64,000 nucleotides of DNA from Bowmanella sp. JS7-9 (GCF_004329715.1 NZ_JXSY01000011.1:331106-395105); one strand, 5' to 3'; positions 9,006 through 19,952 are shown, numbered from the stretch's first letter. Program-made: numbers and translations. Notes: generated by a model not told the origin, from the sequence alone.

Positions 9006-9023
9006 ATTCCGGAAGTGGAAGTG

Positions 9024-9995
9024 ATGAAGACAGACTGGCAGCCAACCGCGGACATCGAAACATTGCGCCACCGTGCGCAAATCATGCAGCAGATCCGAGA
9101 CTATTTTGCTGCACAGCAGGTGTTGGAGGTTGAAACGCCCCAGCTTAGTCGTTTCGGGGTGACAGACGTGTATCTGCAAAATCTGTCCTGTCTGTTTAGT
9201 GGGCCGGGATTTGCCAAACAGACCCCGCTTTATCTGCAAACTTCGCCAGAATATGCCATGAAGCGTCTGCTGTGCGCCGGCAGTGGATCAATTTTTACCT
9301 TGTGTAAGGCCTATCGTGACGACGAGGTGGGGCGGCAACACAATCCGGAATTTACCATGCTGGAATGGTATCGCACGGGCTTTGATCACCACCAATTGAT
9401 GGATGATATGCAGGCATTGTTGCAACCGATTCTGGCGACGCAGACTTTCTTGCGGATCAGCTATCAGCAAGCCTTTTTGCAATATCTGCAAGTAGATCCT
9501 CTCAGCGCAGAGTTATCCCGGCTGCGAGAGATTGCCGCCCGGTATGGTCTGGCAGATATCACCGCCAATGAAACGGACAGAGACTTTATTCTGCAATTAT
9601 TGTTTTCCCAGCAGATAGAGCCGCTGATTGCCGAACAGCTACCGGTATTTGTGTATGACTTTCCGGCTAGCCAGGCATCGCTGGCCAGATTGAGTCAGCA
9701 AGACCCGCGTGTGGCCCACCGCTTTGAGCTCTATTTCCGAGGTATCGAGTTGGCTAATGGCTTTTTCGAATTACAGGACGCCACAGAACAGCGCCAACGA
9801 TTCGAGCAGGATAATGCCAAACGTCAGGCACTTGGGATGGAAACAAAAGCACTGGATGAGTCATTTCTGGCCGCGTTGGAACATGGTATGCCAATGTGTT
9901 CTGGGGTGGCGCTGGGCATTGATCGTTTGGTGATGCTGGCGCTGAATAAAGCGTCCATCCGTGAAGTTATCGCATTTCCATTGGATATTGCCTGA
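9024..9995 (+). CDS. epmA: EpmA, EF-P--(R)-beta-lysine ligase (PoxA/GenX)
   Basis: The 323-residue protein is a class II lysyl-tRNA synthetase catalytic core without the anticodon-binding domain. It has motif 2 (CKAYRDDE...NPEFTMLEWYR) and motif 3 (GVALGIDRLVML). It activates beta-lysine and attaches it to Lys34 of EF-P; length matches E. coli EpmA (325). The ATG at 9024 follows GGAAGTGGAA; an in-frame GTG at 9015 is less likely. It starts just 60 bases past efp but beyond a terminator, so it needs read-through or its own promoter. No epmC hydroxylase is seen in the window. Confidence 0.97.
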   Translation: MKTDWQPTADIETLRHRAQIMQQIRDYFAAQQVLEVETPQLSRFGVTDVYLQNLSCLFSGPGFAKQTPLYLQTSPEYAMKRLLCAGSGSIFTLCKAYRDDEVGRQHNPEFTMLEWYRTGFDHHQLMDDMQALLQPILATQTFLRISYQQAFLQYLQVDPLSAELSRLREIAARYGLADITANETDRDFILQLLFSQQIEPLIAEQLPVFVYDFPASQASLARLSQQDPRVAHRFELYFRGIELANGFFELQDATEQRQRFEQDNAKRQALGMETKALDESFLAALEHGMPMCSGVALGIDRLVMLALNKASIREVIAFPLDIA

Positions 9996-10073
9996 AAACA
10001 CTTGCAGTCCCCTATTTATCAGCGGTAAAAAAGACATTACAGACAAAAAAATGGACTTTACGCTCGGATAGCT

Positions 10074-10703
10074 ATGTTGGAAACACACGCCAAGCCTTTT
10101 GTATTTCATATTTCCCATTTCATCGTCGGGCAATGGCTGGATATTGAGATAGAAAACTACTTACCCACTGAGAATGATCGTTACAAAGCGCGGTTTGTTG
10201 GCGGTAGCCAAAGTGGCTATTTGCTGGTGGAACAACCGGACGCGCGGCGTTATGGGATGCTGCGTAACAGTATACGCGACCAGGGCACACTGATCATTCG
10301 GGCTATTTCTGAGGGTGGGCAAGGCGAATGTATCGCCTTTAAGGCGGACATTACCGGTACTATCAACCACCCCCAACGCTTGATTGCGGTTGCCTTTCCC
10401 AACGATATTGAGCGTCGCGAGTTACGCAAAGAAAAACGTCATCTGACGGACATTCCTGCTCAGATTCGCGCCCCGGGATCGACTCGTTTAATCGATTGCA
10501 CCATAGTTGATATTTCGTCTGGCGGTTGCCGCGTGGAATGTAATGTGGGTGAGAAAGTGATCGGTCTGAAACTTAAACAAATTGACCTACTATATGACGA
10601 CCCGGCATCAGGCGAGCCCCGCTGTAAACAGGCTACCGTGCGTTCCGACAGAAAGCAGGGCAGCCTGTTAATGATAGGCATGTCATTCGACGAACTGGAT
10701 TAA
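10074..10703 (+). CDS. PilZ-domain c-di-GMP-binding protein with YcgR-like N-terminal domain
   Basis: The 209-residue protein has an N-terminal beta-barrel domain (about 15-115) resembling the YcgR/PilZN fold and a C-terminal PilZ domain beginning near residue 120. The RxxxR pair (RRELRKEKR) and the DISSGG motif (DxSxxG) that bind c-di-GMP are both present. Such proteins act as brakes on flagellar motors or as matrix regulators. Its length is like a compact YcgR (about 240). Its stop overlaps that of convergent hutH (TTAA, 10700-10703). A GGDEF enzyme is encoded at 22939-24384. Confidence 0.86.
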   Translation: MLETHAKPFVFHISHFIVGQWLDIEIENYLPTENDRYKARFVGGSQSGYLLVEQPDARRYGMLRNSIRDQGTLIIRAISEGGQGECIAFKADITGTINHPQRLIAVAFPNDIERRELRKEKRHLTDIPAQIRAPGSTRLIDCTIVDISSGGCRVECNVGEKVIGLKLKQIDLLYDDPASGEPRCKQATVRSDRKQGSLLMIGMSFDELD

Positions 10704-12208
10704 TTGATCCGAATTACCCGGTTATATTCGCCGGCGTAAATTTGTGCGGTAATCGCAGCAATATCTGGCGAAAAATAACGATCAGAGTCATAAAACGGTA
10801 CCTTGCTGCGGATCAGCGCAAAGGCGGTTTCCAGTTGCGGGGTGGTTTTCAGTGGTCGACGGAAATCCAGTCCCTGTGCGGCGCTTAATAACTCGATAGA
10901 AATAATATTAATGCTGTTTTCCAGCATATCCGCCAGTCTGCGCGCGGCAAAGGTTGCCATCGACACATGATCTTCCTGATTAGCAGAAGTCGGCAGACTA
11001 TCCACTGACGCCGGATGGGCCAGCGTTTTATTTTCAGAGGCCAGCGCCGCGGATGTAACCTGTGCCAGCATAAAGCCTGAGTTTACGCCGCCATTTTCCA
11101 CCAGGAACGGTGGCAAACGTGAAAGATTCGAGTCAATTAATAACGCGCCACGTCGTTCTGATAAGGCGCCGATCTCAGCAATGGCCAATGCCAGATTGTC
11201 GGCCGCCATGGCCACTGGTTCGGCATGAAAATTACCGCCGGAAATCACATCCTCACCAAAAATCAGCGGATTATCGGTCACGCCATTGGCTTCGACTAAC
11301 AGCACATCGGCAGCCTGACGGATTTGCTGCAAGCACGCGCCCATTACCTGTGGCTGACAACGCAGCGAATAGGGATCCTGCACTTTTTCGCACTGGGCGT
11401 GGGAGTTACCCACCTCACTGCTGTCAGCCAGCAGTTCTCGATATGCTGCTGCCATATCAATCTGACCTAGCTGGCCTCGTGCCTCATGAATTCTGGGGTC
11501 AAACGGTGCCCGACTGCCTAGAGCGGCCTCGACACTCAGTGCCCCGGCTACCGTGGCCGCATTGAGCAGATCCTGCGCGCCGAACAAGCCACGCAGCGCC
11601 AGTGCGGTAGACGCTTGCGTGCCATTGAGCAATGCCAGTCCTTCTTTCGGAGCGAAACTCAGTGGCTCCAGGCCTGCTATTTTAAGCCCTTCGGCGCCAG
11701 AGAGGATTTCTCCGCGGTAATGCACATGTCCTTCACCCATCAATGGCATACTCATATGCGCCAGAGGAGCTAGATCGCCACTAGCTCCCACTGAGCCTTT
11801 TTCAGGTACACATGGGTATATTTCATGGTTAAGGAGTGAAAGTAAGTACTCAATAACAATTTTGCGTACGCCGGAGTACCCACGCGCCAGCGAGTTGATT
11901 TTCAGCGCCATCATCAGGCGTACTACACTGTCGTCCATTAGCTTGCCGACACCGGCAGCATGGGACAAGACAATCGAACGCTGCAGCAGCTCTAGCTCAT
12001 CCGGTTTAATGCGGGTATTGGCCAGCAAACCGAATCCGGTGTTAATGCCATAAACGACACGTCCTTCGCTGATCACCCTGGCGACGGTTTGAGCCGAAGC
12101 CTCAACCTGTTGCCAGGCGCTGTCCGTTAAAGAGAGCGTGACGTTTTTATGCAATATCTGACGCAAATCGGCCAGGGTGAGTTTTCCGGGGTGAATGCAC
12201 AGGCTCAT
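10700..12208 (-). CDS. hutH: Histidine ammonia-lyase
   Basis: The 502-residue lyase contains [15 protein letters not shown], whose Ala-Ser-Gly forms the MIO electrophile, plus the conserved active-site block around NGTQAS. It deaminates L-histidine to urocanate, the first step of histidine degradation; E. coli lacks it, while Pseudomonas HutH has about 510 residues. Its ATG shares one base with the hutU stop (TGATG at 12208), indicating translational coupling. hutUH is divergent from hutI. No hutC-type regulator is encoded nearby. Confidence 0.98.
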   Translation of the reverse strand: MSLCIHPGKLTLADLRQILHKNVTLSLTDSAWQQVEASAQTVARVISEGRVVYGINTGFGLLANTRIKPDELELLQRSIVLSHAAGVGKLMDDSVVRLMMALKINSLARGYSGVRKIVIEYLLSLLNHEIYPCVPEKGSVGASGDLAPLAHMSMPLMGEGHVHYRGEILSGAEGLKIAGLEPLSFAPKEGLALLNGTQASTALALRGLFGAQDLLNAATVAGALSVEAALGSRAPFDPRIHEARGQLGQIDMAAAYRELLADSSEVGNSHAQCEKVQDPYSLRCQPQVMGACLQQIRQAADVLLVEANGVTDNPLIFGEDVISGGNFHAEPVAMAADNLALAIAEIGALSERRGALLIDSNLSRLPPFLVENGGVNSGFMLAQVTSAALASENKTLAHPASVDSLPTSANQEDHVSMATFAARRLADMLENSINIISIELLSAAQGLDFRRPLKTTPQLETAFALIRSKVPFYDSDRYFSPDIAAITAQIYAGEYNRVIRIN

Positions 12209-13878
12209 CAGGCGTCTTGCTCCAGCATAGGTAAATCCAACCCGTTTTCACGAGCACAGCGTTTGGCAATATCGTAGCCGGCGTCTGCATGGCGCATTAC
12301 GCCGGTTGCGGGATCGTTCCATAATACCCTGGCGAGACGTTTGTCCGCCTCATCCGTGCCATCGCATACGATGACCACGCCTGAATGTTGACTAAAGCCC
12401 ATGCCAACGCCACCGCCATGATGCAGGCTGACCCAGGTTGCGCCACCGGCGGTATTTAACAGCGCATTAAGCAATGGCCAGTCAGAGACGGCGTCTGAGC
12501 CGTCCAGCATGGCTTCGGTCTCGCGGTTTGGGCTGGCTACCGAGCCTGAGTCCAGGTGGTCACGACCGATAACGACCGGGGCAGATAGCTCGCCATTTTT
12601 CACCATCTGATTAAATGCACGAGCAATGCGTGCGCGGTCTTTCAGGCCAATCCAGCATATGCGCGCGGGTAAGCCCTGAAAGTGAATGCGTTCGCGCGCC
12701 ATATCTAACCAGTTATGCAAATGAGGATTATCCGGGATCAGTTCTTTGACTTTCGCATCCGTTTTGTAGATGTCCTTGGGATCGCCGGACAGTGCTGCCC
12801 AACGAAATGGTCCAATACCTTCGCAAAACAGAGGGCGGATATAGGCAGGCACAAAGCCCGGGAAATCAAATGCATTATTAACACCGACTTCTAATGCCAT
12901 CTGGCGAATATTGTTACCGTAATCGAAGGTCGCCGCGCCGCGCTCCTGCAGCGTCAGCATTGCGCGCACCTGCACGGCCATTGACTGTTTGGCGGCACTT
13001 ACCACTTCGGCTGGTTTTTCGACTCGCATGTTGGCCGCATGTGCAAGTGTCCAACCCTGCGGCAGATAGCCATTTAACGGATCGTGTGCTGAGGTCTGGT
13101 CGGTCACCACATCGGGAGTGATATTGCGTTCGACAAGCTCACTGAACACATCGGCAGCATTGCCGAGCAGGCCGACTGAAACCGGCACGTCAGTGTGGTG
13201 GATAATGTCCAGTGCCTCATCCAGCGTCAGGGCTTTTTTATCTACATAGCCGGTACGCAGGCGAAAATCGATGCGGGTTTCGTCACATTCAACCGCGATC
13301 ATTGAAAAGCCTGCCATGGTGGCGGCCAACGGTTGTGCCCCGCCCATTCCACCTAAACCGCCAGTGAGTACCCACTTTCCTTTTATGTCGCCATTGAAAT
13401 GCTTTCTCGCCGCTGCACCAAAGGTTTCATAGGTGCCCTGTACAATTCCTTGACTGCCGATATAGATCCAACTGCCAGCGGTCATCTGGCCGTACATCAT
13501 CAGGCCTTGCTTATCCAGTTCGTTAAATTTTTCCCAGGTTGCCCATTGCGGCACCAGATTGGAGTTGGCAATCAGCACACGAGGTGCGTTTTCATGGGTT
13601 TCAAATACACCCACCGGCTTACCTGACTGTACCAGCAAGGTTTGGTGTAGCTCGAGACGCTGCAGTATCTCAACGATCTTATCGAAGCATACCCAATCTC
13701 GCGCCGCGCGGCCGATACCACCGTATACCACCAGATCTTCCGGACGCTCGGCTACATCCGGGTCGAGATTATTCATTAACATGCGCAACGCGGCTTCGGT
13801 TTGCCAGTGTTTGCAGCTTAACTGGCTGCCATGGGGCGCCCGGATCACCCGGGTAGGATCGTGTCTGTCAGATTGCAT
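12208..13878 (-). CDS. hutU: Urocanate hydratase
   Basis: The 556-residue protein matches urocanase length and includes the Rossmann-like [12 protein letters not shown] block that binds the catalytic NAD+, and the C-terminal HHGGGVGMG region. It converts urocanate to imidazolone propionate, the second step. It is first in the hutU-hutH operon and is separated from the divergent hutI by 123 bases (13879-14001). That gap holds a TTGACA at 13941 without a convincing -10 box, and I see no clear HutC operator. Confidence 0.98.
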   Translation of the reverse strand: MQSDRHDPTRVIRAPHGSQLSCKHWQTEAALRMLMNNLDPDVAERPEDLVVYGGIGRAARDWVCFDKIVEILQRLELHQTLLVQSGKPVGVFETHENAPRVLIANSNLVPQWATWEKFNELDKQGLMMYGQMTAGSWIYIGSQGIVQGTYETFGAAARKHFNGDIKGKWVLTGGLGGMGGAQPLAATMAGFSMIAVECDETRIDFRLRTGYVDKKALTLDEALDIIHHTDVPVSVGLLGNAADVFSELVERNITPDVVTDQTSAHDPLNGYLPQGWTLAHAANMRVEKPAEVVSAAKQSMAVQVRAMLTLQERGAATFDYGNNIRQMALEVGVNNAFDFPGFVPAYIRPLFCEGIGPFRWAALSGDPKDIYKTDAKVKELIPDNPHLHNWLDMARERIHFQGLPARICWIGLKDRARIARAFNQMVKNGELSAPVVIGRDHLDSGSVASPNRETEAMLDGSDAVSDWPLLNALLNTAGGATWVSLHHGGGVGMGFSQHSGVVIVCDGTDEADKRLARVLWNDPATGVMRHADAGYDIAKRCARENGLDLPMLEQDA

Positions 13879-14001
13879 AGGGAATTCCGTACATTTTTTA
13901 TTTAGCGGCTACTAACTGCCGGTTTGCGGAAGCGGTCAAATTGACACAGCGGCCATAACCTTTCAAGCTAGCCCATCGTTTGAATCAGGACGTTTATCTG
14001 T

Positions 14002-15240
14002 ATGTCTGTTAACCCTGCTTGCCATCCCTTGCGTGGCGATACGCTCATTACCAATGTACATCTTGCTTGCATGCATCCTGACCAGCCACCGGCTTTTGAA
14101 AATGCCGCAGTGTTAATTGAGCGTGGGCAAATCGTGTGGATCGGCCAGGTAAGTGAATTGAGTCAGGTTAGCGCAGACGAGACCTTTGATGGGCAGGGTC
14201 AATGGCTACTGCCCGGCTTTATTGATTGCCACACCCATTTGGTGTTCGGTGGCAGTCGTGCAGATGAATTCGAGCAACGTTTGCACGGTGCCAGCTATCA
14301 GCAAATTGCGGCGGCAGGCGGCGGTATTCTAAGCACGGTACGCGCAACCCGGGAAGCCAGTGAAGATCAGTTGTTTGCCAGTGCCAAACAGCGTGCGTTG
14401 ACCTTAATTGCTCAGGGCGTGACCAGTATTGAAGTGAAATCCGGTTATGGTCTGGATACGGCAACAGAATTAAAGATGTTGCGCGTTGCGCGTCGCTTAG
14501 GAGATGAATTACCGCTTAACATTGCCTGTACTTTTCTTGGCGCGCACGCCTTGCCGGCCGACTTCGCGGGCAACGCACAGGGTTATATCGATTTGGTCTG
14601 TGAGCAGATGCTGCCCAAGGCGGTAGAGGCTGGGCTGGTCGATGCGGTGGATGTATTTTGTGAGTCGGTGGGTTTCACGTTAGCGCAAACCCGTCAGGTG
14701 TTTGAAACCGCCAAAGGTCTGGGCGTACCGGTCAAATGCCATGCGGAGCAGTTATCGAATCTGGGCGGCAGCGCCTTAACCGCTGAGTTTGCTGGCTTAT
14801 CTGTCGATCATATTGAGTTCTTGGATGAGGCAGGTGTCAAGGCGATTGCGGCCAGTGGTACTGTTGCCACTTTGCTGCCGGGGGCGTTTTACTTTTTACG
14901 TGAGACACAATTACCACCCATTGACCTGTTGCGCGCTAATGGCGTGCCAATGGCGCTGGCAACAGATTACAACCCTGGTACGTCACCGTTATGCAACCTG
15001 TTGCTGATGCTGAATATGTCTTGTACCCTGTTCCGTTTGACCCCAACAGAAGCTCTGCAAGGCGTTACCTGCCATGCCGCGCGAGCACTGGGATGGCAGC
15101 AGCGGGTGGGCAGTATCGCGGTCGGTTATCAGGCCGATTTATGTTTATGGGATATTGCCCAGCCTAATCAACTGGCTTATCAGTTCGGGGATTTGCGTCC
15201 ATCGGCGCGCTGGTTTAAAGGACAATTACAAGACCTATGA
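14002..15240 (+). CDS. hutI: Imidazolonepropionase
   Basis: The 412-residue amidohydrolase has the metal motif DCHTHLVFGG (HxH) near residue 75 and later histidines in KCHAEQL and DHIEFLD, with ATDYNPGTSP carrying the catalytic aspartate. It hydrolyses imidazolone propionate to formiminoglutamate, the third step of histidine breakdown. It is divergent from hutUH and its last four bases overlap the start of a GNAT acetyltransferase (ATGA). Length equals typical HutI (about 405). Confidence 0.97.
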   Translation: MSVNPACHPLRGDTLITNVHLACMHPDQPPAFENAAVLIERGQIVWIGQVSELSQVSADETFDGQGQWLLPGFIDCHTHLVFGGSRADEFEQRLHGASYQQIAAAGGGILSTVRATREASEDQLFASAKQRALTLIAQGVTSIEVKSGYGLDTATELKMLRVARRLGDELPLNIACTFLGAHALPADFAGNAQGYIDLVCEQMLPKAVEAGLVDAVDVFCESVGFTLAQTRQVFETAKGLGVPVKCHAEQLSNLGGSALTAEFAGLSVDHIEFLDEAGVKAIAASGTVATLLPGAFYFLRETQLPPIDLLRANGVPMALATDYNPGTSPLCNLLLMLNMSCTLFRLTPTEALQGVTCHAARALGWQQRVGSIAVGYQADLCLWDIAQPNQLAYQFGDLRPSARWFKGQLQDL

Positions 15241-15791
15241 CAACAATCGACACGGCCCGTTTACGTTTACGCCACTGGAAAGATATTGACCTTGCCGGTT
15301 TTGCTGCGCTTAATGCCGATCCCGACGTTATGCGCTTTTTCCCTGCAATGCTGACCCGTGAACAAAGTGATGCGGCGGCGCAGCGCTATCAACAGGGTCT
15401 GGCCGCTCGCGGCTATGGATTTTGGGCGGTAGAGCGCAAAGAACAGGGCGATTTTATTGGCTTTATTGGTATTCAGCCGTTAAAGCCGGATTTACCTTGT
15501 GCACCGGGCGTTGAGATCGGCTGGCGACTGGCTTCCCACTGCTGGCGAAAGGGTTATGCCTCGGAAGGTGCAAAGGCGGTCAGAGATTTTGCCTTTCAGA
15601 CGCTGCAATTGAGTGAGCTTAAATCGATTACTCCGGTAATCAATCAACCTTCACGTGGGGTGATGGAGAAAATAGGCATGTCTGACAGTGGTGCGAATTT
15701 TTTGCATCCGCTGGTCAGTGCCGGGCATCCGCTGCATGAACATGTGATGTATCGAATGTCATCGCAGGACTGGCTGTCTTTAAAGGACTAA
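15237..15791 (+). CDS. GNAT-family N-acetyltransferase (RimJ/RimL-like)
   Basis: The 184-residue protein has the RimJ/RimL-type start (TARLRLRHW), a central acetyl-CoA-binding motif A around EIGWRLASHCWRKGYASEGAKA, and motif B to the C-terminus. It would acetylate an amine using acetyl-CoA; the substrate cannot be told from sequence. Its ATG overlaps the hutI stop by four bases, so it is co-translated with hutI. This suggests a link with histidine or glutamate metabolism, or chance operon capture. It overlaps convergent hutG by 12 bases. Confidence 0.87.
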   Translation: MTTIDTARLRLRHWKDIDLAGFAALNADPDVMRFFPAMLTREQSDAAAQRYQQGLAARGYGFWAVERKEQGDFIGFIGIQPLKPDLPCAPGVEIGWRLASHCWRKGYASEGAKAVRDFAFQTLQLSELKSITPVINQPSRGVMEKIGMSDSGANFLHPLVSAGHPLHEHVMYRMSSQDWLSLKD

Positions 15792-16802
15792 GCGCGCCTT
15801 TACAAACGCGCAGATAAGTTCGGCCAACACCTGGCCACAGACTTTTTGACCGGCGCTGAGACCCGCCGGATGACGCTCGGGTGCTGCCTCGGCCAGATGC
15901 AGGTAGCTGACTTTTTCTAACGCTGCCAGACGATGCACATAATACAGCGCATCGTCGACTCCAACGCCACAGGCTGTCATGGCGGAGCTGGGCATATTAC
16001 TGATGGCATCCACATCTAACTCTAGGCCAATCGGCGAGTCTGATTTAAGTAAATACTGACTAACTTCCGAAAGAATGTTGGTCAGAGTGTGGGTGCGTCG
16101 CCATGCCCAGCTTTGCAGCGTATGAAACGGAAATCCGGCTTGGGTTAGTGCAGTCAGACTGTCGTGATTGTTCTTTTGCTCGTGTAAACCGACCACTGTG
16201 TAGTGACTTAACGCCCCCTGCTGATGAGCATAACGAAACGGATTACCACTATGACGGCCTTCGCGCGCACGGAAATCACTGTGTGGATCCAGATTGGCAA
16301 CGGCCAGCGGTTGATTGAAGTGCTCAAAGCAAGCCTGAATTATTGGCAGGGCATTATTGTGCCCGCCGCCAATCACGATGGGGATTAATCCGGCCTCGAT
16401 AATATCGCTGACTGCCGCTTTCACCCGTAAGTCCAGTTGATGACAGGCTTCGCGCAGGTTTTCGGTGCTGGGATTGGAGCAGGCGGGTGGCTGCACCGTA
16501 CCAGCGATCAGGAGTTGTTCGCCGCTCATAAATGCATTGGATTGCATATTGAGTAGCACGCTAAGCAGTGCCGGCCAGGCCAACGTGGCGCCACCTAAAC
16601 CCAGATTCGCGCGCGGGCCAATATCTTCCGGCACGCCTAATAGCGCGTAGCGATAGCCCTGCTGATAAGCCTCATCGAGGTCAAAGGCTGGCGTGAGCAA
16701 GCCCATACGCTCACCGAGCCGGACTTCTCCGGCTCTGAGCTGTAAGAGGGTATCGCGTTCGTCCGCAGTAAATACGGTAAAGGCGTAAGAAGGGTTACTC
16801 AA
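15780..16802 (-). CDS. hutG: Formimidoylglutamase (arginase/ureohydrolase family)
   Basis: The ureohydrolase-fold protein carries the Mn-binding blocks [19 protein letters not shown] and LELDVDAI, matching the GGGHNN-type subgroup that includes HutG. It would split formiminoglutamate into glutamate and formamide, completing the hut pathway. The frame is open from an ATG at 16853, but those residues lie inside rraA and look non-family. A TTG at 16802 (MSNPSYAF) overlaps the rraA end by only eight bases and is my preferred start, giving 340 residues. No strong Shine-Dalgarno supports either start, so the N-terminus is uncertain. Agmatinase-like activity is an alternative. Confidence 0.85.
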   Translation of the reverse strand: MSNPSYAFTVFTADERDTLLQLRAGEVRLGERMGLLTPAFDLDEAYQQGYRYALLGVPEDIGPRANLGLGGATLAWPALLSVLLNMQSNAFMSGEQLLIAGTVQPPACSNPSTENLREACHQLDLRVKAAVSDIIEAGLIPIVIGGGHNNALPIIQACFEHFNQPLAVANLDPHSDFRAREGRHSGNPFRYAHQQGALSHYTVVGLHEQKNNHDSLTALTQAGFPFHTLQSWAWRRTHTLTNILSEVSQYLLKSDSPIGLELDVDAISNMPSSAMTACGVGVDDALYYVHRLAALEKVSYLHLAEAAPERHPAGLSAGQKVCGQVLAELICAFVKARLVL

Positions 16803-17280
16803 TATCCAGAGGCTCTGGTGACAGGATAATACCGGTATTGTCGGCGTACACATGGTCTTCTGGCAGGAAAGTTACGCCACCAAAGTTCACCGGAATATCG
16901 ATATCACCGATAGGCTCGAAGTCGGCACCGACCGGAATCGCCGCCACCGCATGAATGCCAATATCTAAGTCTTCCAGCGCGTCCACATCACGTACGCTGC
17001 CGTAGCAGATGATACCTTCCCATTCATTTTCTACCGCTAATTGCGCGATGCCATAATCGATCAGGGCGCGACGATTAGAGCCGCCGCCATCGACTAACAA
17101 CACTTTACCGCGGCCATTCTGACTCAGCACCTGTTCGATCAGACCGCGGGACTCAAAGCACTTTACCGTGGAAATTTCGCCGCCATAGGAAGCCCGTCCG
17201 CCGTAGCTGACGAAAATCGGTTCGACCACGTCGACCGAGTCGGCAAATAAATCGCAAAGTTCAGAAGTGTTGTAATCCAT
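16795..17280 (-). CDS. rraA: RraA, ribonuclease E activity regulator / RraA-family protein
   Basis: The 161-residue protein has exactly the length of E. coli RraA and shares [23 protein letters not shown] and [10 protein letters not shown]. RraA forms a trimeric ring that inhibits RNase E and remodels the degradosome; other family members are class II aldolases. It is followed directly by hutG with overlapping ends, so RNA-decay control and histidine use share a transcript here. Upstream 17281-17371 is a short gap before the aspartoacylase-like gene on the same strand, with no terminator seen. Confidence 0.95.
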   Translation of the reverse strand: MDYNTSELCDLFADSVDVVEPIFVSYGGRASYGGEISTVKCFESRGLIEQVLSQNGRGKVLLVDGGGSNRRALIDYGIAQLAVENEWEGIICYGSVRDVDALEDLDIGIHAVAAIPVGADFEPIGDIDIPVNFGGVTFLPEDHVYADNTGIILSPEPLDIE

Positions 17281-17371
17281 AATTGTTCCGCAGTTGTTCG
17301 CTAGCCAAGAGAGTATAATGCCACATCTGCTTTAGTTAAAACCTTGAATTTTCAGTGACAATTGATCGGTA

Positions 17372-18397
17372 TCAGATCTGGCGCTTACTGTAGTCTTCGA
17401 TAAACGCATCGATAATGTCACCGGCTTCAAGAATGTCCTCATCGCTGAATTTAGCGATATGGAATAAGGCTTCCCCTTCATTGGCGATGGGAATTTTACT
17501 CATGCCAATCACCAGTCCCTCGATTGGCGAGCGAATTGGTTGCTCCATATCACCATGGGGGCTGCAGCTGTAACCGAGAATATCGCCTTTATGTACCTGA
17601 CTGCCCAATTTCACTTTATTGGTGATCAGGCCGTCGTTTTCATTACGCACCCACTGGCTGTTGTTGGCCATCAGGGGTTTGAAGCTGGTGCGAATACCAC
17701 GCCGTTGCACCATGCCCAGTTCTTTCATCACGTTGAGTACGCCGAGCAGGCCAGCTTTAATCGGGCGCGACTCGAGACGCAACGCTTCCCCGGCCTCATA
17801 CACGATTACCGATATACCCAGTGCGTTGGCTTCGGCGCGCAGGGTGCCTTCACGTTCTTTGGCGTGCAGGATAACCGGCACGTTAAACGCCTCCGCCATT
17901 TTCAAGGCGACAGGGTCGGTAATATTGCAGCGGATCTGGGGCAGGTTAGTGCGGTGAATCGCGCCGGTATGCAGATCGATAATATGGGTGGCCTTGGTCA
18001 TCAGTTCGGTGTACACCAGCCAGGCTAAACGGGAACCCAGTGCGCCCCGTTCGCTGCCCGGGAAGCAGCGGTTCAGGTCGCGCCGATCCGGCAGGTAGCG
18101 GGTCTGGTGAATAAAACCAAATACATTGACGATAGGCACGATCATCACCGTACCTTCCAGGCGTTTGGGATTGAGCTTTTTGATTAGCCGTCGGCATATA
18201 TCGATGCCGTTCAATTCATCGCCGTGCACCGCTGCACAAATCAGTAAAACCGGTCCGTCCTTGGTGCCGTGGAAAACCTCCACATGTAAATCCATGGGGG
18301 TATCGGTATATAAGCGTACCGCAGGGATTTTGACAGATTTTTGCGTGCCGGCCGGTACGGATACGTCGGCCAGCACAAAGGGGGCACGTCTTGCCAC
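17372..18397 (-). CDS. Succinylglutamate desuccinylase/aspartoacylase-family zinc carboxypeptidase-like protein
   Basis: The 341-residue protein has the M14-like zinc ligands in AAVHGDELNG, the substrate arginine region RRDLNRCFPG, the histidine in IIDLHTGA and a catalytic-type glutamate in VYEAGE. A C-terminal barrel (about 245-330) resembles a lipoyl/biotinyl-like fold. The start is a GTG at 18397 four bases after rimK. Adjacent RimK adds glutamates to ribosomal protein S6 and the upstream gene encodes a RimB-like protease, so this enzyme may trim gamma- or alpha-glutamyl tails. That substrate is inference; the family also deacylates N-acyl amino acids. Confidence 0.87.
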   Translation of the reverse strand: MARRAPFVLADVSVPAGTQKSVKIPAVRLYTDTPMDLHVEVFHGTKDGPVLLICAAVHGDELNGIDICRRLIKKLNPKRLEGTVMIVPIVNVFGFIHQTRYLPDRRDLNRCFPGSERGALGSRLAWLVYTELMTKATHIIDLHTGAIHRTNLPQIRCNITDPVALKMAEAFNVPVILHAKEREGTLRAEANALGISVIVYEAGEALRLESRPIKAGLLGVLNVMKELGMVQRRGIRTSFKPLMANNSQWVRNENDGLITNKVKLGSQVHKGDILGYSCSPHGDMEQPIRSPIEGLVIGMSKIPIANEGEALFHIAKFSDEDILEAGDIIDAFIEDYSKRQI

Positions 18398-18400
18398 TCG

Positions 18401-19306
18401 TTAACCTTTGCCTCTGGTTCTGGTGCGCTTAGATTGGGCATTTTTCTCAATGAATTCAATGATTTTCCCAGCAATGTCTTTGCCGGTTGCGCCTTCGATG
18501 CCTTCCAGACCCGGAGATGAATTCACTTCCATGACTACCGGACCATGGTTGGAGCGTAAGATATCGACACCTGCGACATTCAATCCCATGGTTTTCGCCG
18601 CTCGCACCGCCGTCAGACGTTCTTCCGGCGTCAGGCGGATAATCGAAGCGGTACCGCCACGGTGCAGGTTAGAGCGGAATTCCCCCGGCTTGGCCTGGCG
18701 TTTCATCGCGGCAATGACCTTGTCGCCAATGACGAAGCAACGAATATCAGCGCCGCCCGCCTCCTTTATGTATTCCTGTACCATGATGTTGGCATTTAAA
18801 CCCATAAAGGCTTCAATCACCGACTCTGCCGCTTTGCGGGTTTCTGCCAATACCACACCGATACCCTGAGTACCTTCCAACAGCTTGATCACCAGCGGAG
18901 CGCCGCCGACCATCTCGATTAGATCGGGAATATTACTGGCCTGGTTAGCGAAACCTGTGACCGGCAGGCCGATACCCTTGCGCGACAGCAACTGTAACGA
19001 GCGCAATTTATCGCGGCTGCGGGTAATGGCGACAGATTCATTCAGGGGATACACGCCCATCATCTCAAACTGGCGCAGAACTGCCGTGCCATAAAAAGTG
19101 ATGGAGGCACCAATGCGCGGAATGATCGCGTCGAATTGAGGTAACTCTTTACCACGCACGTGGATGGAGTTTTCCTTCATATTGATGTTCATATAGCACT
19201 TAAGTGCATCCACCACGACCACTTCGTGGCCGCGTTGCTCGGCAGCCTCTTTCAGGCGGCGGGTGGAGTAAAGATTGGCGTTGCGCGATAAGACCGCAAT
19301 TTTCAT
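18401..19306 (-). CDS. rimK: RimK, ATP-grasp ribosomal protein S6--L-glutamate ligase
   Basis: The 301-residue ATP-grasp enzyme matches E. coli RimK (300). It has the N-terminal RimK domain ([12 protein letters not shown]), the ATP-binding [14 protein letters not shown] and MVQEYI blocks, and the metal-binding [14 protein letters not shown] near the C-terminus. RimK adds glutamate residues to the C-terminus of S6 and can make poly-alpha-glutamate. Its ATG overlaps the retropepsin-like gene by four bases and its stop lies three bases before the aspartoacylase-like gene, a tight three-gene operon. Confidence 0.96.
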   Translation of the reverse strand: MKIAVLSRNANLYSTRRLKEAAEQRGHEVVVVDALKCYMNINMKENSIHVRGKELPQFDAIIPRIGASITFYGTAVLRQFEMMGVYPLNESVAITRSRDKLRSLQLLSRKGIGLPVTGFANQASNIPDLIEMVGGAPLVIKLLEGTQGIGVVLAETRKAAESVIEAFMGLNANIMVQEYIKEAGGADIRCFVIGDKVIAAMKRQAKPGEFRSNLHRGGTASIIRLTPEERLTAVRAAKTMGLNVAGVDILRSNHGPVVMEVNSSPGLEGIEGATGKDIAGKIIEFIEKNAQSKRTRTRGKG

Positions 19307-19731
19307 GAATGCTTTCCTAATAAATAAGAGGCGGCTGGGTCGACGATAAAGCGTTTCAGCATAGCCTGACGCCCCAGTAACATTCTAAACTTCATACTGT
19401 CACGATTGGTCAGGGTCAGCTCGATGGGATAACTCTGGTTACCCGCCACCAACTCCGTACGAATCACATAACGTAGCTCTTCGTGACCACCGGAGTCGCG
19501 AACTACGCGTTGGTCATGTATTTTGGCTTCGGTAATGACCACGGTTTCGTTATCATTTTGGCGCGGATGCATAAAAATACGGATCCATTCTTCGCCGTCC
19601 TTCTCAAACGGTTCCAGATTAAACGCATGCAAACAGGACGTTCGGGCGCCGGTATCAACTTTCATTTTTATCGAGGAGATGCCCAGCTCAGGTAAGCTGG
19701 CCCACTCTCTCCAACCTAGGGTTGCGGTCAT
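19303..19731 (-). CDS. Retropepsin-like 'ATP-dependent zinc protease' family protein (RimB-like)
   Basis: The 142-residue protein has the aspartic-protease-like motif [12 protein letters not shown] (D-T-G-A) near residue 27 and a second-lobe LLGRQAM segment, as in the family historically named ATP-dependent zinc protease (PF05618). In Pseudomonas a member of this family, RimB, is encoded with RimK and cleaves glutamate-modified S6. Here it leads a three-gene operon with rimK and an aspartoacylase-like gene, overlapping rimK by four bases. The zinc name is historical; the visible motif is aspartyl-type. Confidence 0.87.
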   Translation of the reverse strand: MTATLGWREWASLPELGISSIKMKVDTGARTSCLHAFNLEPFEKDGEEWIRIFMHPRQNDNETVVITEAKIHDQRVVRDSGGHEELRYVIRTELVAGNQSYPIELTLTNRDSMKFRMLLGRQAMLKRFIVDPAASYLLGKHS

Positions 19732-19952
19732 ATTTAAATCTCAAAATATGCGATAGAAATTCGCCTGCGATATACCATGAATTTTGTCTTACAGCTAACA
19801 ACAAATGTTGTTACGCAGCAAAAATCATCGGCAAAATATCTACGTTTTACTGATAGTTAGCTCAGTGTACAGCCTTTGAACAGCTTTTGGATAAATTAAC
19901 CGCACACAAACCCTCACTATAGACAAAATAAATGCCCCCAATGAATTAAGAC

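Noticed and set aside
13941..13946. TTGACA in the hutU/hutI gap as a promoter
   Set aside because: No acceptable -10 box at 16-18 bases in the same direction.
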